This document shows positions 43,506-52,589 of a stretch of 64,000 nucleotides of DNA, in pieces (position 1 is the stretch's first letter; each line of letters opens with the position of its first letter). Both the position numbers and the translations under genes were made by a program. The notes below the pieces were generated by a model. It was not told the origin of the DNA and made no database searches. It saw nothing but the letters and a program-made list of their open reading frames with translations. The stretch is from the NCBI RefSeq assembly GCF_000621505.1, contig NZ_JHYD01000001.1:1-64000 (forward strand). The letters are read 5' to 3'. The stretch comes from Ruminiclostridium cellobioparum DSM 1351 = ATCC 15832 (GTDB lineage: Bacteria; Bacillota; Clostridia; Acetivibrionales; DSM-1351).

Positions 43506-44741
43506 GTGAAAAAATTATTGTTGATAATCACATGCATATTACTTGTATATTCTTTCAGCGGATGTGTTGACAAAAAGAAGGACAATACCCCGGCCCGTAT
43601 GGAAAATGCTGAAAGAACAAAATTATCTCTGCTTTTTTATTACGAGGGACAGGAGAGATTTTCACTTGTCAATAATCTTTGCAATGCCTTTAACAACCAG
43701 CAGAAGGAAAGCGAAGCAATACCCGAGTTTGTGCCTTTTGAGGAATTGAAGAAAAAACTTTTGACGGGTATGGCCCAGGGAGACCCGCCCGACCTGGTCA
43801 TCTATGATGTGCCGGATTATGCGTATTTAGCCGAAAGGGGCATTCTGGAGGACATAACCGATAATATCAAAAGCTGGCAGGATTTCACACAGTTTTATGA
43901 AAATTCAATAGAAGCCTGTACCTACAAGGGAAGAATATACGGAATGCCCATAGGCCAAAACTGCCTGGCATTGTTTTATAATAAAAAAATGCTGGAGGAT
44001 AAGAAGCTCAGTCCTCCGCGGACATGGTCCGAGCTGAAAACAACAGCTCTTAAATTGTCAAATGGAAATGTCCATGGAATGGGGATCTGCGCACAAAACA
44101 GCGAACAGGGAATGTTTCAGTTCCTGCCATGGCTGTATTCTACAGGAGCCGATACCTCCGATCTTCAAAGCGCCGGAGCTGTAAAGGCATTTACGTTTTT
44201 GGCCGAGCTGGTGGACCAGGGGGCAATGAGCAAGGAAATCATCAACTGGTCACAGGCTGATGTGATGAAACAGTTTGCCGACGGGAAAATCGCCATGATG
44301 CTCAATGGCCCGTGGCAGCTGTCCGAGCTCAGGATCAAGGCGCCTGAGCTGGAATATGGCATTGTCAGGATTCCCATGGATAAAAAATCAGTCACAATTC
44401 TTGGCGGAGAAAATATAAGTGTTGTTAAAGGTCAAAATAAGGACAAGGCCTTCGAGTTTTTGAAATTCTTTTGCAGTGCTGAAAATGTAAGAACCTTTAC
44501 AAAATCAATGGCATATTTCCCCTCGAGGAAGGACGTTCCGGTGGATGAAGAGCTGAACCGGCCTGGAGTGAGCCTGTTCGGTGAAGAGGTCCACAAAGCC
44601 ATTCCCAGGGGCCCTGATCCCAACTGGCCCGAAATATCAAAAATAGTTACCGGTGAACTCCATGAAGTCCTGACCCAGAAAAAGTCACCTGAGGCCGCAG
44701 CGAAAGCAGCCCAGGCCGATATGGAAAACTTAGTGAAATGA
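43506..44741 (+). CDS. Sugar-binding lipoprotein in the two-component operon
   Basis: 411 residues from GTG 43506 (GGTGGTGAG upstream; other GTGs at 43494 and 43497 lie too close to that site). Signal peptide ending FSGC with lipidation at the cysteine. Body of the sugar-binding family (CTYKGRIYGMPIGQNCLALFY, FADGKIAMMLNGPWQLSE). It is encoded with the kinase and regulator, not with permeases, and is a paralog of the protein at 45134. It could present ligand to the kinase, as in three-component sugar sensing such as XylFII-LytS, or serve the downstream permeases. Confidence 0.88.
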   Translation: MKKLLLIITCILLVYSFSGCVDKKKDNTPARMENAERTKLSLLFYYEGQERFSLVNNLCNAFNNQQKESEAIPEFVPFEELKKKLLTGMAQGDPPDLVIYDVPDYAYLAERGILEDITDNIKSWQDFTQFYENSIEACTYKGRIYGMPIGQNCLALFYNKKMLEDKKLSPPRTWSELKTTALKLSNGNVHGMGICAQNSEQGMFQFLPWLYSTGADTSDLQSAGAVKAFTFLAELVDQGAMSKEIINWSQADVMKQFADGKIAMMLNGPWQLSELRIKAPELEYGIVRIPMDKKSVTILGGENISVVKGQNKDKAFEFLKFFCSAENVRTFTKSMAYFPSRKDVPVDEELNRPGVSLFGEEVHKAIPRGPDPNWPEISKIVTGELHEVLTQKKSPEAAAKAAQADMENLVK

Positions 44742-44774
44742 CGGAACTTCATAGCACTGCGCTGCTGTCAAAAA

Positions 44775-44982
44775 GACTTGTCTCAAAATAATACAATTGT
44801 AATACATTAAATCAATATTAATCATAGTGCGCGAGGACAACATCAATAAATTGAAGCTCCAATAAAAGGAAATACCTGAAATTGTAGGTGTTTCCTTTGT
44901 GGGCTTCAATTTATTGATGTTTGTACGGGAGCACTATGACAAATTTCTCACATGTATTCAATTGTTTTATTTTGTAGCAGTC
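44775..44982. mobile_element. MITE-like palindromic element between two binding-protein genes
   Basis: Imperfect terminal inverted repeats of about 33 bp (GACTTGTCTCAAAATAATAC at 44775 onwards versus GACTGCTACAAAATAAAACA on the other strand from 44982). Inside, CATAGTGC/GCACTATG arms, GAGGACAAC, and the core hairpin with CCTGAAATTGTAGG. GAGGACAAC is shared with the elements at 17066 and 26024, and the core hairpin with those at 10788 and 60324. No coding capacity. Confidence 0.65.
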
Positions 44983-45052
44983 TTTTTTATTTTACTTTGG
45001 ATTTATCCACCTTTCTTAGACATTTGGAATAATCAAATACCGGGTTACGTTC

Positions 45053-45058
45053 TATAAT
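45053..45058 (+). promoter_or_regulatory. -10 element of the second sugar operon
   Basis: TATAAT at 45053-45058, 76 nt before the start at 45134. The position 17 bp upstream has no recognisable -35, which suggests dependence on an activator such as the YesN-type regulator encoded at 41943. Confidence 0.45.
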
Positions 45059-45133
45059 TAAGTCGTAAAAGCAATTGATCCCAAGCGCGCGGGAATCATC
45101 AAAAGCAGAACGAATTTTTAGGAGGACGTATTT

Positions 45134-46423
45134 ATGAAAAGAGTTATAGCTTTTCTTATGGTATCTATGCTTGTGCTTGGATTATTTGCAGGCTGCGGAA
45201 ATTCAAACGGGACAGCTTCGTCAAGTACCGGTCCCCAGAGTTCAGGAGGATCGGCGGCAAGTGAAGTATCCACCCCCGCAGCACCTGCTGAAAAAGCAAA
45301 AGTAACCCTGTGGTATTACTGGGAAAATAAAGACCATCAGCAGATCCTGACTGACATAGTCAAGCAGTACAACACTTCACAGAACGAGGTTGAAGTGACC
45401 AATGAGTATTATCCCTTTGCGGATTTTAAGAAAGTGCTGTCCATAGGACTTGCAGCAAGCAAGCTTCCTGATCTGGTACTCATAGATAATCCTGATCACG
45501 CGGCATATGCAGCTATGGGTCTGTTTGCGGATATTACAGATAAAATCAAGGATTGGCCCGATAAGGAGCAGTATTTTGAAGGACCCTGGAAATCCTGTAC
45601 TTTAAACGGCAAGGTTTACGGCATTCCTTTCGGAAGTAATGACCTGGCTCTCTATTACAACGAGGACATGTTGAATAAAGCGGGAGTCAAGCCTCCGCAA
45701 ACCTGGGATGAACTCAGAGCTGCAGCAAAAAAACTCACCGGCAACGGAGTGACAGGTCTGGGTGTATCAGCCCCCAAAACAGAGGAAGGTACCTTCCAGT
45801 TCATGCCTTGGATACTCTCGGCAGGCGGTGACCTTACAAAGATAGACAGCCCCGAAGGCATAAAATCTTTTACAATGATTTCGGATCTTGTCAAGGACGG
45901 CTCCATGAGCAAGGAAGTTATGAACTGGGTACAGTCCGACGTACTGAAACAGTTTATAGCGGGAAAGATTGCCATGATGTTTAACGGACCCTGGCAGGTA
46001 CCGACCCTGAAAAAGGATGCACCGGATTTAAAATGGAATGTAACCCTTATACCCAAGGACAAACAGTATGCATCTGTTCTGGGAGGTGAAAACTGGGGTG
46101 TTGTAAACGGCAAAAATGTCGATGCCACGGTTAAGTTCCTGAAATACGTTACACAGGTGGATGTTCTTAAAGGTTACATCGGTAAATTCGGATATTTTCC
46201 TTCAAGAAAGGATCTGGCCTCCGATCCTCAATTCACCGGAGATCCAATATACAAGGTGTTTATTGATGAATTGCAGTATGCGCAGCCCAGAGGACCCCAT
46301 CCCAAATGGCCCGAGCTCTCAAATGCTGTTTCCCAGGCCCTGCAGGAGGTCATAGCAGGAGTAAAGACTCCCGAAGCCGCAGCAAAGGATGCCCAGGAAA
46401 AAATAGATAAAGCCATTAAATAA
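45134..46423 (+). CDS. Sugar-binding lipoprotein of the GH31-linked ABC transporter
   Basis: 429 residues. Signal peptide with LFAGC lipobox (cysteine about residue 22), a Ser/Ala/Pro linker, and the sugar-binding fold (CTLNGKVYGIPFGSNDLALYY, FIAGKIAMMFNGPWQ). Closely similar along its length to the lipoprotein at 43506, for instance GPHPKWPELS versus GPDPNWPEIS near the C-terminus, so the two are duplicates. AGGAGG precedes ATG. Permeases follow; the ATPase is missing. Confidence 0.92.
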   Translation: MKRVIAFLMVSMLVLGLFAGCGNSNGTASSSTGPQSSGGSAASEVSTPAAPAEKAKVTLWYYWENKDHQQILTDIVKQYNTSQNEVEVTNEYYPFADFKKVLSIGLAASKLPDLVLIDNPDHAAYAAMGLFADITDKIKDWPDKEQYFEGPWKSCTLNGKVYGIPFGSNDLALYYNEDMLNKAGVKPPQTWDELRAAAKKLTGNGVTGLGVSAPKTEEGTFQFMPWILSAGGDLTKIDSPEGIKSFTMISDLVKDGSMSKEVMNWVQSDVLKQFIAGKIAMMFNGPWQVPTLKKDAPDLKWNVTLIPKDKQYASVLGGENWGVVNGKNVDATVKFLKYVTQVDVLKGYIGKFGYFPSRKDLASDPQFTGDPIYKVFIDELQYAQPRGPHPKWPELSNAVSQALQEVIAGVKTPEAAAKDAQEKIDKAIK

Positions 46424-46441
46424 AGCATAATAGCAGACTGT

Positions 46442-46482
46442 GATGGGACTGTCTCAGAATGTACTTTTGAGGCAATCCCATC
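46442..46482 (+). terminator. Hairpin between binding-protein and permease genes
   Basis: GATGGGA...CTCA pairs with TTGAG...TCCCATC around a 10-nt loop. No T run follows, so this is more likely an mRNA-stabilising or partial attenuation hairpin that favours the binding protein over the permeases. Confidence 0.5.
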
Positions 46483-46510
46483 TAACTTAATAAGATAGTG
46501 GGTGACTTGG

Positions 46511-47410
46511 ATGAAGCATAGGACTAAAATATTTGGAAATGAATCTGTAGGTTACTTTTTTGTGCTGCCTGCGTTACTTTTCATGCTGGCCTTTATCGGT
46601 TATCCGATAATTAATAATATAATCCTTGGCTTTCAGAATGTTGATGTTATGACCTTTAACAATGAGGTCAAGGAATTTGTGGGAATTCAGAATTATATCG
46701 AGCTGTTCAGGGATGACATTTTAAGAGCAGCCATACCCAATACACTGATTTTTACAGTGGGATCCATCATTTTTCAATTTGTTGTCGGTTTTGCTCTTGC
46801 GCTTTTTTTTAATCAGAATTTTACCTTTTCAAAGCCGGTAAGAGGGCTGTTAATGGTAGCCTGGATGATACCTGTTACAGTCACGGCACTTATGTTTAAA
46901 TTTATGTTTGGTGCCAATGGCGGTATAATCAATGAATTTTTAATGAATTTGCATATTATAAGCAAGCCTGTTGAATGGCTTGTATATTCCGGTACAGCAA
47001 TGTGGGCAATAATAATCGCCAATATATGGATCGGTATTCCATTTAATATGATCCTTATCACCACCGGGCTTTCGACCATCCCCGGTGATATTTATGAAAG
47101 TGCCAATATAGACGGTGCCAGCAGGTTTGAAAAGTTTTTCTTCATAACTCTGCCCATGCTGAAGGAATCCATACAGGCTGTTTTGGTACTTGGTTTCATA
47201 TATACCTTTAAAGTATTTGACCTGGTTTATGTTATGACCCAGGGCGGACCTGTAAATGCCACCGAGATGCTTTCCACCTATTCATACAAATTATCCTTCA
47301 CTGAATTCAATTTCAGCAAGGGGGCATCGGTTGCAAATATATTATTCATAATACTGTTCGTTGTCAGTTTGTTCTATTTAAGGCTTGTCAGGGAAGAAGA
47401 GGTGATGTAG
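46511..47410 (+). CDS. Sugar ABC transporter permease (MalF-like)
   Basis: 299 residues, six membrane segments, EAA loop DIYESANIDGASRFEKFFFI. ATG 46511 behind GGGTG. One nucleotide separates it from the next permease gene, so expression is coupled. Confidence 0.92.
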   Translation: MKHRTKIFGNESVGYFFVLPALLFMLAFIGYPIINNIILGFQNVDVMTFNNEVKEFVGIQNYIELFRDDILRAAIPNTLIFTVGSIIFQFVVGFALALFFNQNFTFSKPVRGLLMVAWMIPVTVTALMFKFMFGANGGIINEFLMNLHIISKPVEWLVYSGTAMWAIIIANIWIGIPFNMILITTGLSTIPGDIYESANIDGASRFEKFFFITLPMLKESIQAVLVLGFIYTFKVFDLVYVMTQGGPVNATEMLSTYSYKLSFTEFNFSKGASVANILFIILFVVSLFYLRLVREEEVM

Positions 47411-47411
47411 T

Positions 47412-48248
47412 ATGGAAAACCGGAAGATTAGGAAAATAATTTTAAATGCAGTATCAGTTATAATAGCTGTCGTACTCCTTTTTCCGCTGTATTGGATGCT
47501 GGTTACCTCCCTGAAGTTTGAAGCCGACATATTCAAGAGTCATCCGTCGCTGTTCCCCGAAAGGATTTTTGTGGATTCCTATGTTTCACAGCTTGGAAGC
47601 GGCCAGTACAATATGTTCAGATCTTTTTTCAACAGTGCTGTCATTTCGGTAAGTGTGCTGGTCATTTCGACAATTCTGTCAATTCCGGCAGCCTATGGCC
47701 TTGCCAGATTCAGATTTTACGGCAAAAAGCTTTTTATCCTGCTGTTTCTGGTGACACAAATGCTGCCGGCGGTTTTTGTACTGACCCCGCTTTTCATAAT
47801 ATTCAATAAGACAGGAATCCTTTACACCTATCTGTCACCCATAATTGCTGACTGTACAATAGGGATTCCCTTTTCGGTGCTGATTTTAAGAACATACTTC
47901 CTGTCTATTCCCAAGGAACTTGATGATTCGGCAAAAATAGACGGCTGCAACCACTTTACCGCCTTTCTGCGGATAATGGTTCCCATAGCCTATCCCGGAG
48001 TCATTGTAGCGGCAGTTTTCTCATTCCTGTTTGCATGGGGTGACCTGGTATATGGAATGACTTTTATAAATAAACAGGAAATGAGACCAATTACAGCCGG
48101 AATATTCAATTTTATGGGACAGTACGGGATTGCATGGAATTACCTAATGGCCTTTGGGGTAGTGACCATACTGCCGGTTGTATTGATTTTTATATTTATG
48201 CAGAAATATATCATCAGCGGCTTGACGAATGGGGCGGTAAAAGGTTGA
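47412..48248 (+). CDS. Sugar ABC transporter permease (MalG-like)
   Basis: 278 residues with six membrane segments and the EAA loop ELDDSAKIDGCNHFTAFLRI; ends in LTNGAVKG, the same tail as the permease at 11867. Partner of the preceding permease. Confidence 0.92.
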   Translation: MENRKIRKIILNAVSVIIAVVLLFPLYWMLVTSLKFEADIFKSHPSLFPERIFVDSYVSQLGSGQYNMFRSFFNSAVISVSVLVISTILSIPAAYGLARFRFYGKKLFILLFLVTQMLPAVFVLTPLFIIFNKTGILYTYLSPIIADCTIGIPFSVLILRTYFLSIPKELDDSAKIDGCNHFTAFLRIMVPIAYPGVIVAAVFSFLFAWGDLVYGMTFINKQEMRPITAGIFNFMGQYGIAWNYLMAFGVVTILPVVLIFIFMQKYIISGLTNGAVKG

Positions 48249-48306
48249 TCACATGCTGACGGCAGTGATATTGACATGTATTAAACAGATTTGGGAGGGC
48301 ATACAA

Positions 48307-50307
48307 ATGAGTGATTTTTTTAGTATTGATGGAAACAGACTTATACGCAGGTATGATTCCGAAAACCTCTGGATCGAGCCCTGGGGTGAGAACAGCCTGC
48401 GTGTCAGGGCCACAAATGAGGCCGCGGTGGAGCAGGAGGATTGGGCACTTTTAGCCCAGACGGCTTTGACGGCAAAAATTGAAATAAACGGCGATACTGC
48501 CAGCATTACAAACGGCAGGATCAGGGCAGTGGTATCGGCAGGAGGAAAAATAACCTTCTTTAATCAAAATAATAAAGTCCTGCTGGAGGAATTCGTACGG
48601 AACCGTAATAATTTAAAGGAATTCTGCAGCTCACTGAATATAGACTCCCGGGAATTCAAGCCCATAATCGGCGGAGATTACCAGCTGACACTAAGATTTG
48701 AATCCGACCCGGAAGAAAAAATATTTGGGATGGGCCAATATCAGCATCCCTATCTGAACCTGAAAAACTGCACGCTGGAGCTGGCCCAGAGAAATTCCCA
48801 GGCAAGTGTTCCCTTTGCACTGTCAAGCCTGGGCTATGGGTTCCTATGGAATAACCCCGGGATAGGCAGTGTTACCTTTGGCAAAAACATAACCGAGTGG
48901 AAAGCCTTTTCCACAAAACAGCTGGATTACTGGATTACGGCGGGAGACACTCCTGCAGAGATTGAGGAAGCATACGCGGGGGCCACAGGTACGGTGCCTA
49001 TGATGCCTGACTACGGAATGGGCTTCTGGCAGTGCAAGCTCAGATACCAGACACAGGAGGAGCTGCTGACTGTGGCCAGGGAATATAGAAGAAGGGGCCT
49101 GCCTATAGATGTGATCGTTATTGACTATTTCCACTGGGTAAAGCAGGGGGACTGGAATTTTGACAGGGATTACTGGCCCGATCCAGAAGGAATGGTCAGA
49201 GAGCTGAAGGAAATGGGAATCGAACTGATGGTATCGGTTTGGCCTACAGTGGATAAGACCTGTGACAACTATGCCGAAATGCTGCAAAAAGGGTACCTGG
49301 TCCGGACCGAACGCGGATTGAGAACAACAATGGATTTTCTGGGTGACACTGTTTTCTATGACCCGACAAATCCGGAAGCCAGAGATTTTGTATGGAAAAT
49401 CGTAAAGAAAAACTATTACGACGCCGGAATACACACATTCTGGCTGGATGTGGCCGAACCGGAATATTCGGTATATGATTTTGAAAATTACCGTTATCAC
49501 CTGGGTCCGAATGTCCGGATTGGAAACATATATCCCCTTATGTATGCAAAGACCTTTTTCGACGGGATGAGGCAGGCGGGGCAGAACAATATAGTAAACC
49601 TGCTGCGCTGTGCCTGGGCCGGCAGCCAGCGGTACGGCGCACTGGTCTGGTCGGGGGATATAGATTCCAGTTTCAAATCCCTGAGAAACCAGTTTAAAGC
49701 CGGCCTCAACATGGGACTGGCGGGAATACCCTGGTGGACAACCGACATAGGCGGTTTCCACGGCGGAGATCCTGAGGATCCCAAATTCCGCGAATGTATA
49801 ATACGCTGGTTCCAGTACGGTGCATTCTGTCCGGTATTCAGGCTGCACGGGGACAGGGTGCCGGCAGGAGAACCCCTTGGGACAAGCGGGGGAGGCATGT
49901 GCTACAGCGGTGCACCCAATGAGGTCTGGAGCTATGGGGAAGAGGCATATGAAATATTTAAAAAATATATGCTGATCCGTGAAAATTTGAGGCCGTATAT
50001 TTCAGGGCTGATGAAGGAAGCACATGAAAAGGGCACTCCGCCCATGAGACCTCTGTTTTATGATTTTCCGGCCGATGCCGGGACCTGGGACATCGATGAC
50101 CAATATATGTTCGGACCGGATATACTGGTGGCGCCGGTACTTTATGAGGGGGAGAGGAAGAGAAGGGTTTATTTGCCTGAAGGGGCATACTGGACGGAAA
50201 CCGGCACGGGGCGCACCTTTGAAGGCGGGACGTGGATTGAGTCGGAGGCTCCGCTTGATACATTGCCTCTGTTTGTAAAAAACAACGCCGGCATAAAGAT
50301 ATTATAA
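48307..50307 (+). CDS. Glycoside hydrolase family 31 (alpha-xylosidase/alpha-glucosidase type)
   Basis: 666 residues from ATG 48307 (GGGAGGG upstream). N-terminal beta-sandwich about 1-225, catalytic barrel about 230-560, C-terminal beta domains. The nucleophile is likely D381 in FWLDVAEPE and the acid/base D451 in WSGDIDSS. The WLDxxEPE form is common in GH31 alpha-xylosidases. There is no signal peptide, so it works in the cytoplasm on oligosaccharides brought in by the transporter, possibly xyloglucan-derived alpha-xylosides. Specificity is inference. Confidence 0.88.
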   Translation: MSDFFSIDGNRLIRRYDSENLWIEPWGENSLRVRATNEAAVEQEDWALLAQTALTAKIEINGDTASITNGRIRAVVSAGGKITFFNQNNKVLLEEFVRNRNNLKEFCSSLNIDSREFKPIIGGDYQLTLRFESDPEEKIFGMGQYQHPYLNLKNCTLELAQRNSQASVPFALSSLGYGFLWNNPGIGSVTFGKNITEWKAFSTKQLDYWITAGDTPAEIEEAYAGATGTVPMMPDYGMGFWQCKLRYQTQEELLTVAREYRRRGLPIDVIVIDYFHWVKQGDWNFDRDYWPDPEGMVRELKEMGIELMVSVWPTVDKTCDNYAEMLQKGYLVRTERGLRTTMDFLGDTVFYDPTNPEARDFVWKIVKKNYYDAGIHTFWLDVAEPEYSVYDFENYRYHLGPNVRIGNIYPLMYAKTFFDGMRQAGQNNIVNLLRCAWAGSQRYGALVWSGDIDSSFKSLRNQFKAGLNMGLAGIPWWTTDIGGFHGGDPEDPKFRECIIRWFQYGAFCPVFRLHGDRVPAGEPLGTSGGGMCYSGAPNEVWSYGEEAYEIFKKYMLIRENLRPYISGLMKEAHEKGTPPMRPLFYDFPADAGTWDIDDQYMFGPDILVAPVLYEGERKRRVYLPEGAYWTETGTGRTFEGGTWIESEAPLDTLPLFVKNNAGIKIL

Positions 50308-50382
50308 TTGAATGAATTTCAACAAAATCAGGATGAATAGCTATTTTACTTTTTGCAAATATATTTAATTACAGTCATTTGA

Positions 50383-50411
50383 TTGACTAAGTCGAATAAT
50401 TTTGCTAAACT
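50383..50411 (+). promoter_or_regulatory. Promoter of the riboswitch-terC transcript
   Basis: TTGACT at 50383-50388 and TAAACT at 50406-50411 with a 17-bp spacer, just upstream of the riboswitch aptamer. Confidence 0.5.
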
Positions 50412-50418
50412 TAGTACA

Positions 50419-50515
50419 GTAAAGGGGAGTAGCTTAAAAGCGATAAAGTCAACAACCGGTTATTGAAATAACCTGGCTTTATTCTCCAGAGTGGGAAGCA
50501 AGACCTTGAATGTTT
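50419..50515 (+). promoter_or_regulatory. yybP-ykoY (Mn2+) riboswitch
   Basis: The aptamer has the conserved AAAGGGGAGTAGC at 50420-50432, the CAACAACCGG...CCTGGCTTTATT central helices, and a closing CCTTGAATG segment that also forms the terminator stem. These are the hallmarks of the yybP-ykoY class, which binds Mn2+. It precedes a TerC/YkoY-family gene, the class's typical target. Metal binding would favour anti-termination. Confidence 0.8.
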
Positions 50516-50535
50516 TACGCATTCAGGGTTTTTTA
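50502..50535 (+). terminator. Expression-platform terminator of the riboswitch
   Basis: CCTTGAATG, a TTTTACG loop, CATTCAGGG, then six T residues. The T run is also the left end of the inverted-repeat element at 50528-50639. Confidence 0.8.
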
Positions 50536-50639
50536 TTGTCTAGGAAAGTATAATTTTTTTTGATGGAATTAATGGCTGAAGGCCTCTAGTAATAAATGTT
50601 ACAAGGCAAATGTACAACATTTCCTAGACAATAAAAAAC
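50528..50639. repeat. Inverted-repeat element between riboswitch and terC
   Basis: Perfect 20-bp inverted repeats: GTTTTTTATTGTCTAGGAAA at 50528-50547 and its complement at 50620-50639. A second hairpin (TGCGC and GTGCC arms at 50650-50722) and GTGGC-TTT-GCCAC follow. They lengthen the riboswitch-to-gene distance to nearly 300 bp. Looks like a small inserted element; no coding frame. Confidence 0.6.
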
Positions 50640-50816
50640 TATTAATTTATGCGCGTGCCAGATTTTCCTTGGTTAATGATAAACTAAAAAATTATTACAG
50701 CTAGGAAAGGCACATGCGCAAACAAAGTGGCTTTGCCACCTTGTTATTTTGTTTCAAATGGCAAAAAAAGGTGGAATGGCTGCCTTTGATATTGCTAAAA
50801 ATTTGAGGAGGCTGAA

Positions 50817-51680
50817 ATGTCAACAAAAAAAGCAATAAAATTTGTTTTACTGTGGATTGGACTTGCTATACTTTTCAATGCAGGAGTATATGTTATTGAA
50901 GGACAGCACAAGGCGCTGGAATTTTTAGGCGGATACATGATAGAGCTCAGTTTGAGTGTGGATAATTTATTTCTTTTTCTGATCTTATTTACAAGTTTCG
51001 GCATAAAGCCACAGTATCAGAGAAGGGTGCTGAATTACGGCATATTGGGAGCTATAGTGCTCCGGCTTATATTTATACTGCTCGGAATAACCATTATCAA
51101 TAAAATTCACTGGATTTTATATGTGTTCGGTATAATACTTATTATAAGCGGAGCCAAAATGATGTTAAGCAAGGATGAGGCGGGAGATCATAAGGACAGC
51201 AAGGTTTTAAAGCTCCTTGGCAAAGTTCTGCCGGTTACAGATACCATGCATGAAGAAAAGTTCTTTGTAAAGGTAAATCATGTACTCCATGCCACTCCGC
51301 TTTTCGCAATACTGGTGCTTATTGAGTTTTCCGATATTCTGTTTGCAATAGATTCAATACCGGCCATTTTCTCAATATCAAGAGATCCTTTTATAGTTTA
51401 TACTTCAAATATATTTGCCATATTGGGACTTAGAAGCTTATACTTCGTATTGGCTGCCATGCAGGAAAAATTCAAATATGTAAAATATGGCGTGGCATTG
51501 ATACTTATGTTTACCGGTGTCAAGCTGGGGATAATGTTCTGGCATAAGGAAATACCCATAATATATTCCTTGCTGACAATTTTTACAATCCTGCTGGGAA
51601 GTGTGATTGTATCCATCCTTATTAACAAACATCAGGAGAAAAAGAAGGAAAAGGTAAAATTGAAAAAAGTTGATCTGTAA
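50817..51680 (+). CDS. TerC family integral membrane protein (YkoY-like)
   Basis: 287 residues with eight or so membrane segments. TerC-family acidic motifs lie in SLSVDNLFLFLILF (aspartate within TM) and LIEFSDILFAIDSIPA. Recent work on TerC proteins supports Mn2+ export or loading of secreted enzymes. The yybP-ykoY riboswitch upstream agrees with a Mn2+ role. RBS GAGGAGG; ends with a bidirectional terminator. Confidence 0.92.
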   Translation: MSTKKAIKFVLLWIGLAILFNAGVYVIEGQHKALEFLGGYMIELSLSVDNLFLFLILFTSFGIKPQYQRRVLNYGILGAIVLRLIFILLGITIINKIHWILYVFGIILIISGAKMMLSKDEAGDHKDSKVLKLLGKVLPVTDTMHEEKFFVKVNHVLHATPLFAILVLIEFSDILFAIDSIPAIFSISRDPFIVYTSNIFAILGLRSLYFVLAAMQEKFKYVKYGVALILMFTGVKLGIMFWHKEIPIIYSLLTIFTILLGSVIVSILINKHQEKKKEKVKLKKVDL

Positions 51681-51700
51681 ATTTTAGAACGCTTTAAGAA

Positions 51701-51740
51701 TAAACTCAGGGGCCTTATATAACCCCTGAGTTTATTTTTT
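51701..51740. terminator. Bidirectional terminator between terC and the YjcZ-like gene
   Basis: AAACTCAGGGG (51702-51712) and CCCCTGAGTTT (51723-51733), flanked by A and T tracts on the two sides. Confidence 0.88.
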
Positions 51741-51741
51741 G

Positions 51742-51858
51742 TTAGCAATCGTGACGATCTCTTCCACAGAAGCAGCAGAACAGAATAATAAGAATTATGA
51801 GGACCCATATAAAGTCGTCATCAAAGCAACCACCTTTACCACCAAAGAAACCACCCAT
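51742..51858 (-). CDS. YjcZ-like small sporulation membrane protein
   Basis: A 38-residue protein. Glycine-rich start (MGGFFGGKGGCFDDD), one hydrophobic segment (FIWVLIILIILFCC) and a C-terminal FCGRDRHDC. This glycine-rich N-terminus, single TM and cysteine-rich end match the YjcZ/sporulation small-protein family. GGAGGGA lies upstream of the ATG. Four cysteines flank or end the membrane segment. Confidence 0.8.
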   Translation of the reverse strand: MGGFFGGKGGCFDDDFIWVLIILIILFCCFCGRDRHDC

Positions 51859-52049
51859 AAAAAAACACTCCCTCCAAAATTAATATTGTTATGAATTCAA
51901 GTAGTCATAGATAAAATTTAGTTCCCGCAAATGTTCGAAACATCAAATTTTATCAAGCTAATACCATACTATTCAATCTGCTTTTTTTTGTTACAAATAA
52001 AAAATTAATTTAATATAATGAATCAAGAGTTCTTTTTGGGGTGTTATAT

Positions 52050-52448
52050 ATGAGGCGATTCAGTAAGCAATCAGAAAACGTTACAAATCATGCAAAAGAT
52101 GCTCCGGCGGTCAAGGAGGTTAATAAGGCTGAATTTGATATGGATTTCAGGCAGTTTACGGGTCAGACGGTAACGGTATTTGTAAACGCAGGTGGTGAAG
52201 TGGGCAAGGGTTTTACAGGAGTTTTGACCGGCAGTACCCCTACATATATAAAACTTCTGATGCTGCCGGCAATGCCTCCGGCATGCCCGCTGGGAAATGC
52301 CTGCAGCAGTTACGGCAATATTCTTTTCTGCGGGCTTTGCCCTTTCAACAAAAAAGCTTCTGTAGGATCGGTGGCTATTATACCTGTAAGTAATATTACA
52401 GCTTTTGTACATAACACTTTGAGCTCAAATTCCTCCTTTGATATGTAA
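52050..52448 (+). CDS. Uncharacterised protein with a cysteine cluster
   Basis: 132 residues. A polar N-terminus, then a beta-rich region (GQTVTVFVNAGGEVGKGFTG, then VLTGSTPTYIKLLM) reminiscent of small Sm-like barrel proteins, followed by a Cys/Pro-rich segment (PACPLGNACSS, CGLCPFNKK). ATG 52050 behind GGGGTG. Possibly a spore-related protein, given similar Firmicute small proteins, but this is a guess. The start of the next gene lies about 140 bp on. Confidence 0.55.
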   Translation: MRRFSKQSENVTNHAKDAPAVKEVNKAEFDMDFRQFTGQTVTVFVNAGGEVGKGFTGVLTGSTPTYIKLLMLPAMPPACPLGNACSSYGNILFCGLCPFNKKASVGSVAIIPVSNITAFVHNTLSSNSSFDM

Positions 52449-52589
52449 AAAGACAGGTGTATTAACACAGGTAATTTGTGATAAAATTACATAGTAAAAA
52501 GTCAAATGCAAAATTGGGTCCGGAGATATAGGCAGGATCCGATTTGCAGCAGGCACCGGATTATAAAGCAGAGGCGGATGTATAGGCAC

